From Mycolicibacter heraklionensis (GTDB taxonomy: Bacteria > Actinomycetota > Actinomycetes > Mycobacteriales > Mycobacteriaceae): a DNA stretch of 62,636 nt. The notes beneath the pieces were generated by a model. That model did not search any database. It saw only the letters and a list, made by a program, of their open reading frames with translations, and was not told the DNA's origin. A program made the position numbers and the translations under genes. Location of the stretch: contig LZME01000139.1 of the NCBI GenBank assembly GCA_001673575.1, forward strand, positions 1-62,636. Reading direction: 5' to 3'. Within the stretch, counting starts at the first letter, position 1, and every line of letters starts with the position of its first letter. Of the stretch, positions 55,043-62,636 are shown one piece after another.

Positions 55043-55522
55043 TCAGGACGGCGGGCGGGAGACGCACTGTGCGGAGTACAGCGCGTCGCCGAGCTTGTCC
55101 ATCAGCTCCAGTTGGGTTTCCAGGTGGTCGATGTGGGATTCCTCGTCGACGAGGATGGTCTCGAGAAGCTTGGCGGTGGTGCTGTCCTGCTTCTCGCGAC
55201 ACATGACGATGCCCGGCCGCAACCGGTTGAGCACCTCGATCTCCAGCGCCAGGTCGCTCTCGAACTGTTCACGCAGGTTCTGCCCGATGCGCAGCGACCC
55301 GATGCGCTGATAGTTCGGCAGGCCGCCGAGCAGCAGAATCCGATCGGTGACCGCTTCGGCGTGGCGCATCTCCTCCATCGACTCTTCGCGGGTGTGGCCG
55401 GCCAATTCGGTGAAACCCCAGTTCTCCTGCATCTTCGCGTGCAGAAAGTACTGGTTGATCGCGGTGAGCTCACTGGTCAGCTGCTCGTTGAGCAGTTTGA
55501 GAACCTCGGGGTCGCCTTGCAT
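55043..55522 (-). CDS. bfrA: Bacterioferritin A
   Basis: The 159-residue subunit builds the 24-mer iron store with haem. Ferroxidase ligands are Glu18 (LTSELTAINQYF), Glu51 and His54 (REESMEEMRHAE), and Glu127/His130-type residues in DEESHIDHLETQ; Met52 is the haem ligand. Length and sequence fit BfrA. ATG at 55522. It is followed by the MFS exporter and faces the IdeR-box gene and Bfd across a 236-bp gap, a compact iron module. Confidence 0.95.
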   Translation of the reverse strand: MQGDPEVLKLLNEQLTSELTAINQYFLHAKMQENWGFTELAGHTREESMEEMRHAEAVTDRILLLGGLPNYQRIGSLRIGQNLREQFESDLALEIEVLNRLRPGIVMCREKQDSTTAKLLETILVDEESHIDHLETQLELMDKLGDALYSAQCVSRPPS

Positions 55523-55738
55523 GATCTCTCCTCTGATGTGAAGAACCTCGCATGCCGGCCGCGACGGACGGGGCTTGAATCATCGCCGTAACGCGCCAAA
55601 TTCAATCTAATGCAGGCCGCCGCCCACAGAGGGGTGTTTACCCGCGTCTCGGCGCGTCGAATCGCCGCACCGCCTTGGGGTCTTCGGGCGAGTGTGAGAT
55701 CGCCGTACGTCACCGGACCCGTGCTAGGTGCGCCTTAC

Positions 55739-55757
55739 TTAGGTTAGACTCTACTAA
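55739..55757. promoter_or_regulatory. IdeR (iron) box
   Basis: TTAGGTTAGACTCTACTAA matches the mycobacterial IdeR consensus TTAGGTTAGGCTAACCTAA at 15 of 19 positions and ends one base before the ATG at 55759. Iron-loaded IdeR here would block the downstream gene and bfd, or act at a distance on bfrA. The rest of 55523-55738 shows no gene. Confidence 0.72.
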
Positions 55758-55758
55758 T

Positions 55759-56454
55759 ATGAGACTCGTTTCGCCCGGCAATCGTGTCGGCATTTCGGGC
55801 AGCGGCATCTCGCGGCGAGACGATCCGCATTCGCTGGTGCTGGCGCTGGACTACCGGGTCGACGACGTGGGTCGGACGTGGTCGCTGATTCAGCAGGGCC
55901 ATTCCCCGCTCGTCGACCTGGGCGCCCGCCATGCGGTGCTCTACACCTCGGAGTTTGAGCCGGACCGGGTGCTGGTCACGATCGGCCTGCGGCACCGGGT
56001 CTCGGTCAAGGAGCTCCTGCGCTCCCCCGCGGTCTTCGAATGGTTCGACCGCTCCGGGGTCAACGATCTGCCCGCGATCTTTGCCGGCGAGGTTATCGAA
56101 AAGATCAACCTGGCCGCGTCGGTTGACGAACAGGACGGTTCGGAGGTGATCGTCGGCGCGGTGGCCACCGTCGCCGACCCCGCGGACCTGATGGCCAAGG
56201 TGCACGCCGGGTTGGACCGGTTCGCCGGCGCGGGAGTGCGCAAAGTGTGGGTGTATCAAGCGGTCGATGACGGACATGAGGTGATGACACTGCTGGAAAT
56301 CGACAGTGCGGCAAGTGCCCAGCGATGGATCGACCACCCGGACACCGCCGCGGAGTGGATGTCCGGTATCGGAATCGGTGGTTACCCCGGGCCGTTCGTC
56401 GGGAAGGTCGCCACCTCGATCGATCTGATGGCGCCCGTGGGCGAGGGTCGGTAG
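55759..56454 (+). CDS. Uncharacterised protein, iron-box regulated, upstream of bfd
   Basis: The 231-residue soluble protein reads RLVSPGNRVGISGSGISRRD, LVLALDYRVDDVGRTWSLIQ, a first domain ending GRHAVLYTSEFEPDRVLVTI-like strands, and a second half with VIVGAVATVADPADLMAKVH and KVWVYQAVDDGHEVMTLLEI, possibly two copies of a small alpha/beta-barrel (ABM-like) fold. I do not recognise a function. ATG 55759 sits directly behind an IdeR box. It precedes bfd by 9 bp, so the pair is probably one iron-regulated unit; a role in iron handling is inference. Confidence 0.6.
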   Translation: MRLVSPGNRVGISGSGISRRDDPHSLVLALDYRVDDVGRTWSLIQQGHSPLVDLGARHAVLYTSEFEPDRVLVTIGLRHRVSVKELLRSPAVFEWFDRSGVNDLPAIFAGEVIEKINLAASVDEQDGSEVIVGAVATVADPADLMAKVHAGLDRFAGAGVRKVWVYQAVDDGHEVMTLLEIDSAASAQRWIDHPDTAAEWMSGIGIGGYPGPFVGKVATSIDLMAPVGEGR

Positions 56455-56463
56455 GGGTATCGC

Positions 56464-56700
56464 ATGTACGTATGCCTGTGTGTCGGAGCCACCAATCAGA
56501 TGGTGTCCGACGCCGTCGCCGCCGGGGCGTCGACGTCGAAAGAGGTTGCCGCAATGTGCGGTGCGGGTGGCGACTGCGGCCGGTGCCGCTGCACCGTACG
56601 CGGCATCATCGAGGCCACCCTGGCCGCGACGCCCCGCACTGCCGACAACGGTGCGCTACGGCATCTCGCGCTGGACATCAGCCCCGTCGGATCACACTGA
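56464..56700 (+). CDS. bfd: Bacterioferritin-associated ferredoxin-like protein
   Basis: The 78-residue protein begins MYVCLCVGATNQMVSDAVAA and continues GASTSKEVAAMCGAGGDCGR with CRC. Cysteines 4 and 6 with 38 and 41 make the Bfd-type BFD-like [2Fe-2S] site. Bfd donates electrons to bacterioferritin to release stored iron. The neighbouring bfrA and the shared IdeR box upstream support this. Its 3' end overlaps the convergent enoyl-CoA hydratase gene by 9 bp. Confidence 0.88.
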   Translation: MYVCLCVGATNQMVSDAVAAGASTSKEVAAMCGAGGDCGRCRCTVRGIIEATLAATPRTADNGALRHLALDISPVGSH

Positions 56701-57459
56701 TTCGCCGCCGCGCCGGCCGGTGAACTCGGCCAGCGCAGCGGCGTTGGCTTGGCCACCCAAGAGCTCGGCGAAGAACGCGTTCTCCCGCTCGACCGCAGCC
56801 AGGGTCTCTGCCCGCGTCGGCTCGACCATCGCACTCTTGACCGCCATTAGGCTCGAAATAGGCCGGGATGCAAGAACTTCGGCGTGCCGGCGGGCCTCGC
56901 CCAGAAGCTCCTCCGGCTCGCAGACCGCGAAGACCAAGCCCATTCGTAGCGCCTCCTCAGCGGTGATCCACTCCGAGGACATCAAGAGCCAGGCCGCGTT
57001 CTGCCGTCCCATCAATCGCGGAAGCAGGTAGGAGGAGGCCGCCTCCGGGGCCACCCCCAGGCTGGTGAACGGGCACTTCAGTCGCGCGCTCGATGACATG
57101 AACGCCAGGTCGGCGAAGCCCAGGATCGTCGTTCCGATCCCCAGGCCGAGACCGTTGACCGCGCAGATCAGCGGCTTGGAGAATTGACCCAGCGCGGCGA
57201 TAAGACCCCGGAAGCCGTGTTTACCGGGCACGAAATCCGGGTCGGTCACCATGGCCTGCATCTCCGCCAAGTCGGTGCCGGCGCTGAACGCCCGCCCGGT
57301 CCCGGTGATCAAGACCACCGCGACGTCGGGGTCGTCGGCCGCGGCGAGCAATGCCTCGGCCGTGGCGTCGTAGAGCGCCTCGTTGAACGCGTTGAGGGCA
57401 TCGGGGCGATTCAGCGTGAGAGTCCGAACCCGGTTCTCGTCTTCGATCGTCAGGATCAC
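56692..57459 (-). CDS. Enoyl-CoA hydratase family protein
   Basis: The 255-residue crotonase has MILTIEDENRVRTLTLNRPD, ALNAFNEALYDATAEAL, GRAFSAGTDLAEMQAM and ICAVNGLGLGIGTTILGFAD, with TSLGVAPEAASSYLLPRLMG. The substrate is an acyl-CoA of fatty-acid or sterol breakdown. It differs from the hydratase at 5242. ATG at 57459. No operon partner is visible. Confidence 0.87.
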   Translation of the reverse strand: MILTIEDENRVRTLTLNRPDALNAFNEALYDATAEALLAAADDPDVAVVLITGTGRAFSAGTDLAEMQAMVTDPDFVPGKHGFRGLIAALGQFSKPLICAVNGLGLGIGTTILGFADLAFMSSSARLKCPFTSLGVAPEAASSYLLPRLMGRQNAAWLLMSSEWITAEEALRMGLVFAVCEPEELLGEARRHAEVLASRPISSLMAVKSAMVEPTRAETLAAVERENAFFAELLGGQANAAALAEFTGRRGGESV

Positions 57460-57505
57460 CCGTGCAGCCTAAACGCCGCCCACCGACCCGCGACCGCGAC
57501 GCTAC

Positions 57506-58438
57506 TCAGACCAGCTCGACCTGGTGACCCGCGGCGACGACGCGGCCGATGATGCCCGCCAGCCGCCGATAGGACTCGTCGCGTCCACTGGAGGTGCGAA
57601 ACACCAGCCCGATCCGCCGGCCGGGCGCCGGCGGCGCGAAGTAGGCCAATGCCAGGCCGTTGCGCTCCGCTTCGACCGCCACCGCGGTCTGCGGAATCAA
57701 CGTCACCCCCAGGCCACCGTTGACGCACTGGACCGCGGTGGCCAGCGATGCGGCGCGGGTGGTGGCCAACTCGGCCCGCACTCCTGCGTTACGGCAGATC
57801 TCCAAAGTCTGGTCACGCAGGCAGTGCCCCTCGTCGAGCAGCAGCAACGGTAGGTCGGCCAGCGCGGTCGGCGGTACCCGGCGCTTGCCGGCCAGGGCAT
57901 GGCCGGGCGGCAGAGCCAACACGAAATCCTCGTCGTAGATCGGTATTTCGGTCAGTCCGGGCACCTCAGCCGGCAACGCCATCACGGCCGCGTCGACCGC
58001 GCCCTCCCGCAGCCCGGTGAGCAGCCGTTCGGTCTGGTCTTCGATCACTCGCAGATTCAGGTCCGGTAGTTGTTCGGACAATCCGGCCAGCACGGCGGGC
58101 AATACATACGGCGCCACTGTCGGGATCAGGCCGAGCCGCATGGCACCCTGCAGCGGGTCGGCCACCCCGGCGGCGGCCGCCGAGAACTGCGCCGCCGCAT
58201 CCAGTACCGCGTGGGCGTACGGCAGCAACTGCTGTCCCTCGGCGGTCAGGAAAACCCGCCGTGTGGAGCGCTCGATCAACTGGACGCCCAACCCGGCCTC
58301 CAACGACGACAACGCCTGGGACAGTGTTGACTGGCTCAGGCCCAGCCCGGCCGCCGCCAGGCTGAAGTGGTGCTTCTCGGCGACAGCGGTGAATGCCCGC
58401 AGGCCGGCGAGCGTCGGCTGATAGCTTGCATCGGTCAT
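57506..58438 (-). CDS. oxyR: OxyR, peroxide-sensing LysR regulator
   Basis: The 310-residue regulator has a winged helix ([40 protein letters not shown]) and a sensor domain with the redox pair Cys206 and Cys215 in [14 protein letters not shown], equivalent to Cys199/Cys208 of E. coli OxyR. Disulfide formation by H2O2 activates ahpC. It is intact here, unlike the pseudogene of M. tuberculosis (from memory). ATG 58438 is divergent from ahpC with 116 bp between. Confidence 0.95.
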   Translation of the reverse strand: MTDASYQPTLAGLRAFTAVAEKHHFSLAAAGLGLSQSTLSQALSSLEAGLGVQLIERSTRRVFLTAEGQQLLPYAHAVLDAAAQFSAAAAGVADPLQGAMRLGLIPTVAPYVLPAVLAGLSEQLPDLNLRVIEDQTERLLTGLREGAVDAAVMALPAEVPGLTEIPIYDEDFVLALPPGHALAGKRRVPPTALADLPLLLLDEGHCLRDQTLEICRNAGVRAELATTRAASLATAVQCVNGGLGVTLIPQTAVAVEAERNGLALAYFAPPAPGRRIGLVFRTSSGRDESYRRLAGIIGRVVAAGHQVELV

Positions 58439-58500
58439 GCCGATAATTATAGTGCGTGGCATCACCTTTTATTTTTAATTCGGATAGGGCACGATGGAGC
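58439..58500. promoter_or_regulatory. oxyR-ahpC divergent control region
   Basis: The sequence holds GATAATTATAGTG (58441-58453) and AT-rich TTTTATTTTTAATT (58467-58480) before GCACGATGGAGCGTG. The ATAG and T-rich spacing suits OxyR and a promoter for ahpC; GGCACGATGGA is similar to the mapped M. tuberculosis ahpC promoter (from memory). Exact sites cannot be fixed by eye. Confidence 0.5.
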
Positions 58501-58554
58501 GTGCGGGCGTCGAACGCGCCCCGAATGCAGAAATCTCACATCACAAGGAGTGTC

Positions 58555-59142
58555 ATGGCACTGTTGACTATCGGCGAGCAGTTCCCGTCCTACCGGCTCA
58601 CCGCCTTGATCCCGGGCGATCTGTCGAAGGTCGACGCGAGCGGGCCCGACGACTTCTTCACCACCATCACCAGCGATGACTACGCCGGCAAGTGGCGCGT
58701 GGTGTTCTTCTGGCCCAAGGACTTCACCTTCATCTGCCCCACCGAGATCGCGGCGTTCGGCAAGCTGAACGACGAGTTCGCCGACCGCGACGCCCAGATT
58801 CTCGGCGCCTCGACCGACAACGAGTTCGTGCACTACAACTGGCGCGCCCAGCACGAGGACCTCAAGACGCTGCCGTTCCCGATGTTGTCGGACCTCAACC
58901 GCGAACTGGTGACCGCGACCGGTGTGCTCAACTCCGACGGCGTCGCCGACCGGGCCACCTTCATCATCGACCCCAACAACGAGATTCAGTTCGTCTCGGT
59001 GACGGCGGGTTCGGTGGGCCGCAACGTCGACGAGGTGCTGCGGGTGCTGGACGCCCTGCAGTCCGACGAGCTGTGCGCCTGCAACTGGAAGAAGGGCGAG
59101 GCGACCCTCAACGTCGGCGAGCTGCTCAAAGAATCCCTGTAG
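58555..59142 (+). CDS. ahpC: Alkyl hydroperoxide reductase AhpC
   Basis: The 195-residue typical two-Cys peroxiredoxin reduces organic peroxides and peroxynitrite. Peroxidatic Cys61 lies in DFTFICPTEIAAFG; C-terminal Cys174 and Cys176 (LCACNWKKGEATLNVGELLK) are the resolving and extra thiols, as in mycobacterial AhpC. ATG 58555 follows CAAGGAGTGTC. AhpD is 64 bp downstream. Confidence 0.96.
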   Translation: MALLTIGEQFPSYRLTALIPGDLSKVDASGPDDFFTTITSDDYAGKWRVVFFWPKDFTFICPTEIAAFGKLNDEFADRDAQILGASTDNEFVHYNWRAQHEDLKTLPFPMLSDLNRELVTATGVLNSDGVADRATFIIDPNNEIQFVSVTAGSVGRNVDEVLRVLDALQSDELCACNWKKGEATLNVGELLKESL

Positions 59143-59206
59143 GTCGCAGCGGTATGAATCGCGCTCGCGGTGATGTCGGGCGCCAGGATGAGGAGGAACA
59201 GCGCCA

Positions 59207-59743
59207 ATGAGTATTGAGAACCTCAAGAACGCGATCCCGGAGTACGCCAAGGACCTCAAGCTCAACCTGGGTTCGATCGCCCGCACCACGGTCCTGAACG
59301 AAGAGCAGCTCTGGGGCAGCCTGCTGGCCAGTGCCGCGGCCACCCGCAACGCCACAGTGCTGGCCGAGATCGGGTCCGAGGCCGCCGACAACCTGTCGGC
59401 GGAGGCCTATCAGGCCGCCCTGGGCGCCGCGTCGATCATGGGCATGAACAACGTGTTCTACCGTGGTCGGCACTTCCTGGACGGCAGCTACGACGACCTG
59501 CGGCCCGGGTTGCGGATGAACATCATCGGCAACCCGGGGGTCGACAAGGCCAACTTCGAACTGTGGAGCTTCGCAGTGTCGGCCATCAACGGCTGCCAGG
59601 CGTGCGTTGCCTCCCACGAGCAGGTCGTCCGGGAGGCGGGCGTCGGCCGCGAAGCGGTGCTGGAAGCGCTCAAGGTCGCCTCGATCGTGGCTGGGGTGGC
59701 GCAGGCGGTCTTCGCCGCCAGCGCCGACCCAACCGCTACTTAG
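59207..59743 (+). CDS. ahpD: Alkylhydroperoxidase AhpD
   Basis: The 178-residue enzyme re-reduces AhpC by way of lipoamide. Active residues match M. tuberculosis AhpD numbering: Glu118 ([10 protein letters not shown]), Cys130 and Cys133 ([12 protein letters not shown]) and His137. ATG 59207 follows AGGAGGAACAGCGCCA. It is the partner of ahpC and probably on the same transcript. Confidence 0.96.
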   Translation: MSIENLKNAIPEYAKDLKLNLGSIARTTVLNEEQLWGSLLASAAATRNATVLAEIGSEAADNLSAEAYQAALGAASIMGMNNVFYRGRHFLDGSYDDLRPGLRMNIIGNPGVDKANFELWSFAVSAINGCQACVASHEQVVREAGVGREAVLEALKVASIVAGVAQAVFAASADPTAT

Positions 59744-59760
59744 GCGTTCCAGTCCCTATC

Positions 59761-59791
59761 GGCGCGCGCCGGGCATCGCCCGGCGCGCGCC
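59761..59791 (+). terminator. Hairpin after ahpD
   Basis: GGCGCGCGCCGGGC (59761-59774) pairs perfectly with GCCCGGCGCGCGCC (59778-59791) around ATC, so a 14-bp stem with a 3-base loop. There is no T-tract. It lies 17 bp after ahpD and 15 bp before the deaminase start, so it may be a terminator or a leader hairpin. Confidence 0.55.
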
Positions 59792-59806
59792 GTAGACTTT
59801 GCTCTC

Positions 59807-60289
59807 GTGACGCTCAGCGATGCCGACCGTGGTTATCTGGCCCGCTGCGTCGAGTTGGCCGGCGAGGCATTGATACACGGCGACGATCCGTTCGGATCGC
59901 TGTTGGTCGACCCCGACGGCACGGTGCTCTTCGAGGACCGCAACCGCGCCGGCGACGGCGATGCCACGCGCCATCCCGAGTTCACCATCGCCCAGTGGGC
60001 GGTAGCCAATCTCGTTCCAGCGCAACGTATCCAGACCACCGTCTACACCTCCGGCGAACATTGCGCGATGTGCGCAGCGGCCCACGCCTGGGTCGGATTG
60101 GGCCGGATCGTCTACGCCTCATCGGCGGCGCAACTGACCGAATGGCTGCGCGAGCTGCAGGTGCCGGCGGCCCCGGTGGCCCCGCTGCCGATCACCGCAG
60201 TCGCCCCGCACGCGGTGGTCGACGGACCGGCGCCGGAGTTCGAACAGGACTTGAAAGCGCTGTTCAGGGCCCGCTACCAGAATCGGTGA
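59807..60289 (+). CDS. Cytidine/deoxycytidylate-like deaminase
   Basis: The 160-residue protein has the deaminase fold: GEALIHGDDPFGSLLVD, a metal motif HPEF (in TRHPEFTIA) in place of HAE, and TSGEHCAMCAAAHAW in place of PCxxC. These are the zinc ligands with the catalytic Glu. It resembles nucleoside/guanine deaminases more than tRNA TadA; the substrate is uncertain. GTG 59807 is the start. Confidence 0.78.
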   Translation: MTLSDADRGYLARCVELAGEALIHGDDPFGSLLVDPDGTVLFEDRNRAGDGDATRHPEFTIAQWAVANLVPAQRIQTTVYTSGEHCAMCAAAHAWVGLGRIVYASSAAQLTEWLRELQVPAAPVAPLPITAVAPHAVVDGPAPEFEQDLKALFRARYQNR

Positions 60290-60292
60290 TCC

Positions 60293-60763
60293 TCACCCTC
60301 GGGCCAGCCACGCCAGTCGGTCCAGGGTCACCGGATCCTCCTGACCGTCGTAATAGCGGTCCAGTACTTCACGAAAGTCGCGGCAGCAGCACCGGCCGAC
60401 GTGGCCACCACCTTCACACGCCCGCCCGAACAACGTCATCGAGGAACGCAGCTTGATGTCGTCGGGCCAACCCAGGATCTCCTCGATGGACCGGCCACCC
60501 ACCGCGTTGATCAGGCGCACGCACTCTTGCAGTCGTGGCCCCAGCACGGCGTGAGCCAGATAGGCGCGTGCCTCGGCGGGCGACGCGATGCCGTAACGCT
60601 GGGCCATCGCGCTGGCCCCCAAGCCGGAGAGCTGCGGAAAGACGAACCACATCCAGTGGCTGCGCTTGCGACCGGCGCGCAGTTCGGCGACCACAGTGTC
60701 GTACACACCGGCCTGTGCGTCGACGAAACGCTGTAGCCCGAATGGGTCGGAGGTTCCGGCCAT
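60293..60763 (-). CDS. DUF1810-family protein
   Basis: The 156-residue protein reads [60 protein letters not shown] and [20 protein letters not shown], matching DUF1810 (Rv1873-type, calpastatin-like by old annotation). Function unknown. It converges on the deaminase gene with a 3-bp gap. Confidence 0.83.
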   Translation of the reverse strand: MAGTSDPFGLQRFVDAQAGVYDTVVAELRAGRKRSHWMWFVFPQLSGLGASAMAQRYGIASPAEARAYLAHAVLGPRLQECVRLINAVGGRSIEEILGWPDDIKLRSSMTLFGRACEGGGHVGRCCCRDFREVLDRYYDGQEDPVTLDRLAWLARG

Positions 60764-60811
60764 GCCATCAACCGTGGCACAGTTCGACGTGCAGCAGGGA
60801 AGGAGTCAGCG

Positions 60812-62050
60812 ATGTCGGCGATGCAACGGCGGGTTCCCAGGATCGGTGAACTTGCGCCACTGATCCGTTTTCGCAGGCCACGGTTGAACCGCACCGCGCG
60901 CCACCTTGAGTCCGCATTGACCGTCGAAGACCTGCGCCTGCTTGCCAAACGACGCACCCCCCGAGCCGCCTTCGACTACACCGACGGCGCCGCCGAAGAC
61001 GAGATCTCGCTGGAACGGGCCCGACAGGCCTTCCGGGACATCGAGTTTCATCCGGCCATCCTGCGCGATGTCTCGAAGGTCGACACCAGCCGCGAGGTGC
61101 TCGGCGCGCCGGTGGCGTTGCCGTTCGCGATCGCACCGACCGGCTTCACCCGGCTGATGCACACCGCGGGCGAGCTGGCCGGCGCCCGCGCCGCCGAGGA
61201 CGCCGGCATCCCGTTCGCGCTGTCGACCTTGGGCACCGCCTCGATCGAAGATGTCGCTGCGGCCGCACCCGGGGCCCGCCGCTGGTTTCAGCTGTACATG
61301 TGGCATGACCGCGACCGGTCGATGGCGCTGCTGCGCCGCGCCGCCGAAGCCGGTTACGACACCCTGCTGGCCACGGTCGACTGTCCGGTCGCCGGGGCGC
61401 GCCGACGTGATTCCCGCAACGGCATGTCCATCCCACCGGCGCTGACGCTGCGCACGGTCGCCGATGCCGCGGTACATCCGGCCTGGTGGTTCGACCTGCT
61501 CACCACAGAACCGTTGTCCTTCGCATCGCTGGACCGATGGTCGGGCACCGTCGCGCAGTACATGGACACCATGTTCGATCCGAGCCTCACGTTCGACGAT
61601 CTGGCCTGGGTCAAGTCGCAATGGCCGGGCCGATTCGTCGTCAAAGGCATCCAGAGCCTCGCCGATGCCCGCGCGGTGGTCGATCGGGGTGTGGACGGCA
61701 TCGTGCTCTCCAACCACGGCGGCCGGCAGCTCGATCGAGCGCCGGTGCCGTTCCAGCTGCTGCCCGAGGTGGCGCGAGAGGTAGGGGCGGACACCGAGAT
61801 CCTGCTGGACACCGGCATCATGTCCGGCGCCGACATCGTCGCGGCGATCGCGCTAGGTGCCCGCTGCACCCTGATCGGCCGGGCCTACCTCTATGGTCTG
61901 ATGGCCGGTGGGCAGGCCGGCGTGCACCGCGTGATCGACATCCTCGCCGAACAGATTCGGCGCACCATGCGATTGCTCGGGGTCAGCGAACTCGCCGAAC
62001 TGACGCCGCAGCACGTCACCCAGTTGCAACGCCTGGTGCCGCGCCGGTAG
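60812..62050 (+). CDS. lldD2: L-lactate dehydrogenase (quinone), FMN-dependent
   Basis: The 412-residue protein belongs to the FMN-dependent alpha-hydroxy-acid dehydrogenases and oxidises L-lactate to pyruvate. Substrate and FMN motifs are [40 protein letters not shown], and [20 protein letters not shown] with the catalytic His. Further FMN-phosphate motifs lie in [20 protein letters not shown]. Most similar by length to mycobacterial LldD2. ATG 60812. Confidence 0.9.
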   Translation: MSAMQRRVPRIGELAPLIRFRRPRLNRTARHLESALTVEDLRLLAKRRTPRAAFDYTDGAAEDEISLERARQAFRDIEFHPAILRDVSKVDTSREVLGAPVALPFAIAPTGFTRLMHTAGELAGARAAEDAGIPFALSTLGTASIEDVAAAAPGARRWFQLYMWHDRDRSMALLRRAAEAGYDTLLATVDCPVAGARRRDSRNGMSIPPALTLRTVADAAVHPAWWFDLLTTEPLSFASLDRWSGTVAQYMDTMFDPSLTFDDLAWVKSQWPGRFVVKGIQSLADARAVVDRGVDGIVLSNHGGRQLDRAPVPFQLLPEVAREVGADTEILLDTGIMSGADIVAAIALGARCTLIGRAYLYGLMAGGQAGVHRVIDILAEQIRRTMRLLGVSELAELTPQHVTQLQRLVPRR

Positions 62051-62066
62051 CCGCAGCTCACCTCGC

Positions 62067-62636
62067 TCAGAACGCGGGAGCCCGCGTCACCAGGGCGGCG
62101 ATCATGTCGTTGAGCGCACCCGCCTCGTCGGTGATGTGCGCGCCACAGGCTTTGACGTCGATCACCGTGTCGGCGACCGCATTGAGCACCCGCTGGCAAC
62201 TGTAGCCCTCGGAACCCAGGGTGTAGGTCTGCGAGATCCGCGGTGCACTACCCACCATGTCCCCGATATTCCAGGTGTAGGTGTTGTGGTCGGGGTAAGT
62301 CACCGTCACCACCTGGCCCGTACAACTCCGCCACTGCGCCACCGACTGCTCGACGAACGCCGCAGCCCGCCCGGAGTTCGGGGCGAATGCCACGATGTCC
62401 TGGTCCACGAAGGGCCGGCCGTTGACGCCGGCGCGTTGCAGGCCGCCCGGCTCCTCGAGCACTTTCCACGCCGCCCGCTGGACCTGACTGTCCCGGTAAA
62501 CGTCGTCCAAGCCCGGGTAGAGAACACCCAAGCAATCCGGCTGCGACGCCGTTATCGATGCGGCCGGCTTGAGCGCCTCGAGGTCGGCCTGCACGGTCTC
62601 CATTGCCGGGGTCGCCATTACGGCCTGTACGTCATC
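62067..62636 (-). CDS. PknH-like extracellular sensor-domain protein, 5' end beyond window
   Basis: The frame is open to the window edge and gives at least 189 residues: ASITASQPDCLGVLYPGLDD, VAQWRSCTGQVVTVTYPDHN, GSEGYSCQRVLNAVADTVID and VKACGAHITDE. Four conserved cysteines in this order match the PknH_C-like sensor domain of mycobacterial exported and lipo-proteins. The signal peptide or lipobox lies beyond the edge. Role: ligand-binding sensor by analogy, unverified. Confidence 0.75.
   Translation of the reverse strand, partial: DDVQAVMATPAMETVQADLEALKPAASITASQPDCLGVLYPGLDDVYRDSQVQRAAWKVLEEPGGLQRAGVNGRPFVDQDIVAFAPNSGRAAAFVEQSVAQWRSCTGQVVTVTYPDHNTYTWNIGDMVGSAPRISQTYTLGSEGYSCQRVLNAVADTVIDVKACGAHITDEAGALNDMIAALVTRAPAF

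Overview
The window is high-GC actinobacterial DNA from a mycobacterium (genus level; the species cannot be fixed from sequence alone). The case rests on an antigen 85 mycolyltransferase, a PPE protein, an MmpS/MmpL pair, a fatty-acyl-AMP ligase, the long 766-residue isocitrate lyase, a 13E12-type HNH protein, BfrA, OxyR/AhpC/AhpD and many small secreted proteins. From memory, many genes have relatives in the M. tuberculosis Rv1870-Rv1932 stretch (tpx, fadD31, aceA, a STAS protein, cinA, dtd, a nitronate monooxygenase-like gene, fbpB, bfrA, lldD2), so the window looks like a rearranged equivalent of that region with added cassettes. This synteny is inference.

Layout. 1-0.5 kb: a broken junction with a 77-bp inverted repeat containing pieces of an S4-domain gene and an FKBP isomerase gene. 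0.5-6.5 kb: lytic transglycosylase, a KstD-like flavoprotein behind a KstR-like box, methyltransferase, AraC regulator, NYN protein, enoyl-CoA hydratase and thiol peroxidase. 6.6-13.9 kb: a membrane protein coupled to a PF10118 ferritin-like protein, divergent from a TetR gene, then MmpS/MmpL behind two TACCC-N4-GGGTA palindromes, and a PPE gene. 14-18.8 kb: FadD-type ligase and AceA. 18.8-24.1 kb: HD protein, SDR remnant, coupled UbiX-UbiD genes, GlxA-type regulator and an epimerase-like SDR. 24.1-31.6 kb: SGNH protein plus acyltransferase, ceramidase, STAS, PAP2, YaaA, VanX-like dipeptidase, thiamine-binding-like protein and Dtd. 31.6-34.6 kb: lower-GC accessory stretch with a frameshifted remnant, a DUF732 protein and a 13E12 gene behind a LexA box. 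34.6-40.4 kb: lipase-maturation-factor-like protein, CinA, small proteins, HAD phosphatase and a nitronate monooxygenase-like gene behind a second KstR-like box. 40.4-44.6 kb: a five-gene MoxR/DUF58 operon with overlapping stops and starts. 44.7-51.9 kb: 6-phosphogluconate dehydrogenase, secreted proteins, antigen 85, SRPBCC protein and a CocE/NonD hydrolase. 52-57.5 kb: NTF2-like protein, carboxymuconolactone-decarboxylase-like protein and an iron module (BfrA and an MFS exporter facing an IdeR-box gene and Bfd). 57.5-62.6 kb: OxyR/AhpC/AhpD, deaminase, DUF1810 protein, LldD and a partial PknH-like sensor-domain protein.

Themes. Peroxide defence and iron storage lie side by side (OxyR-AhpCD, Tpx, BfrA, Bfd). 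Cholesterol/lipid metabolism is suggested by KstR-like boxes, AceA, FadD, hydratases and ceramidase. Cell-envelope work is suggested by antigen 85, MmpL, acyltransferase, transglycosylase and the VanX-like enzyme. I saw no CRISPR array, tRNA, rRNA, complete insertion sequence or prophage.
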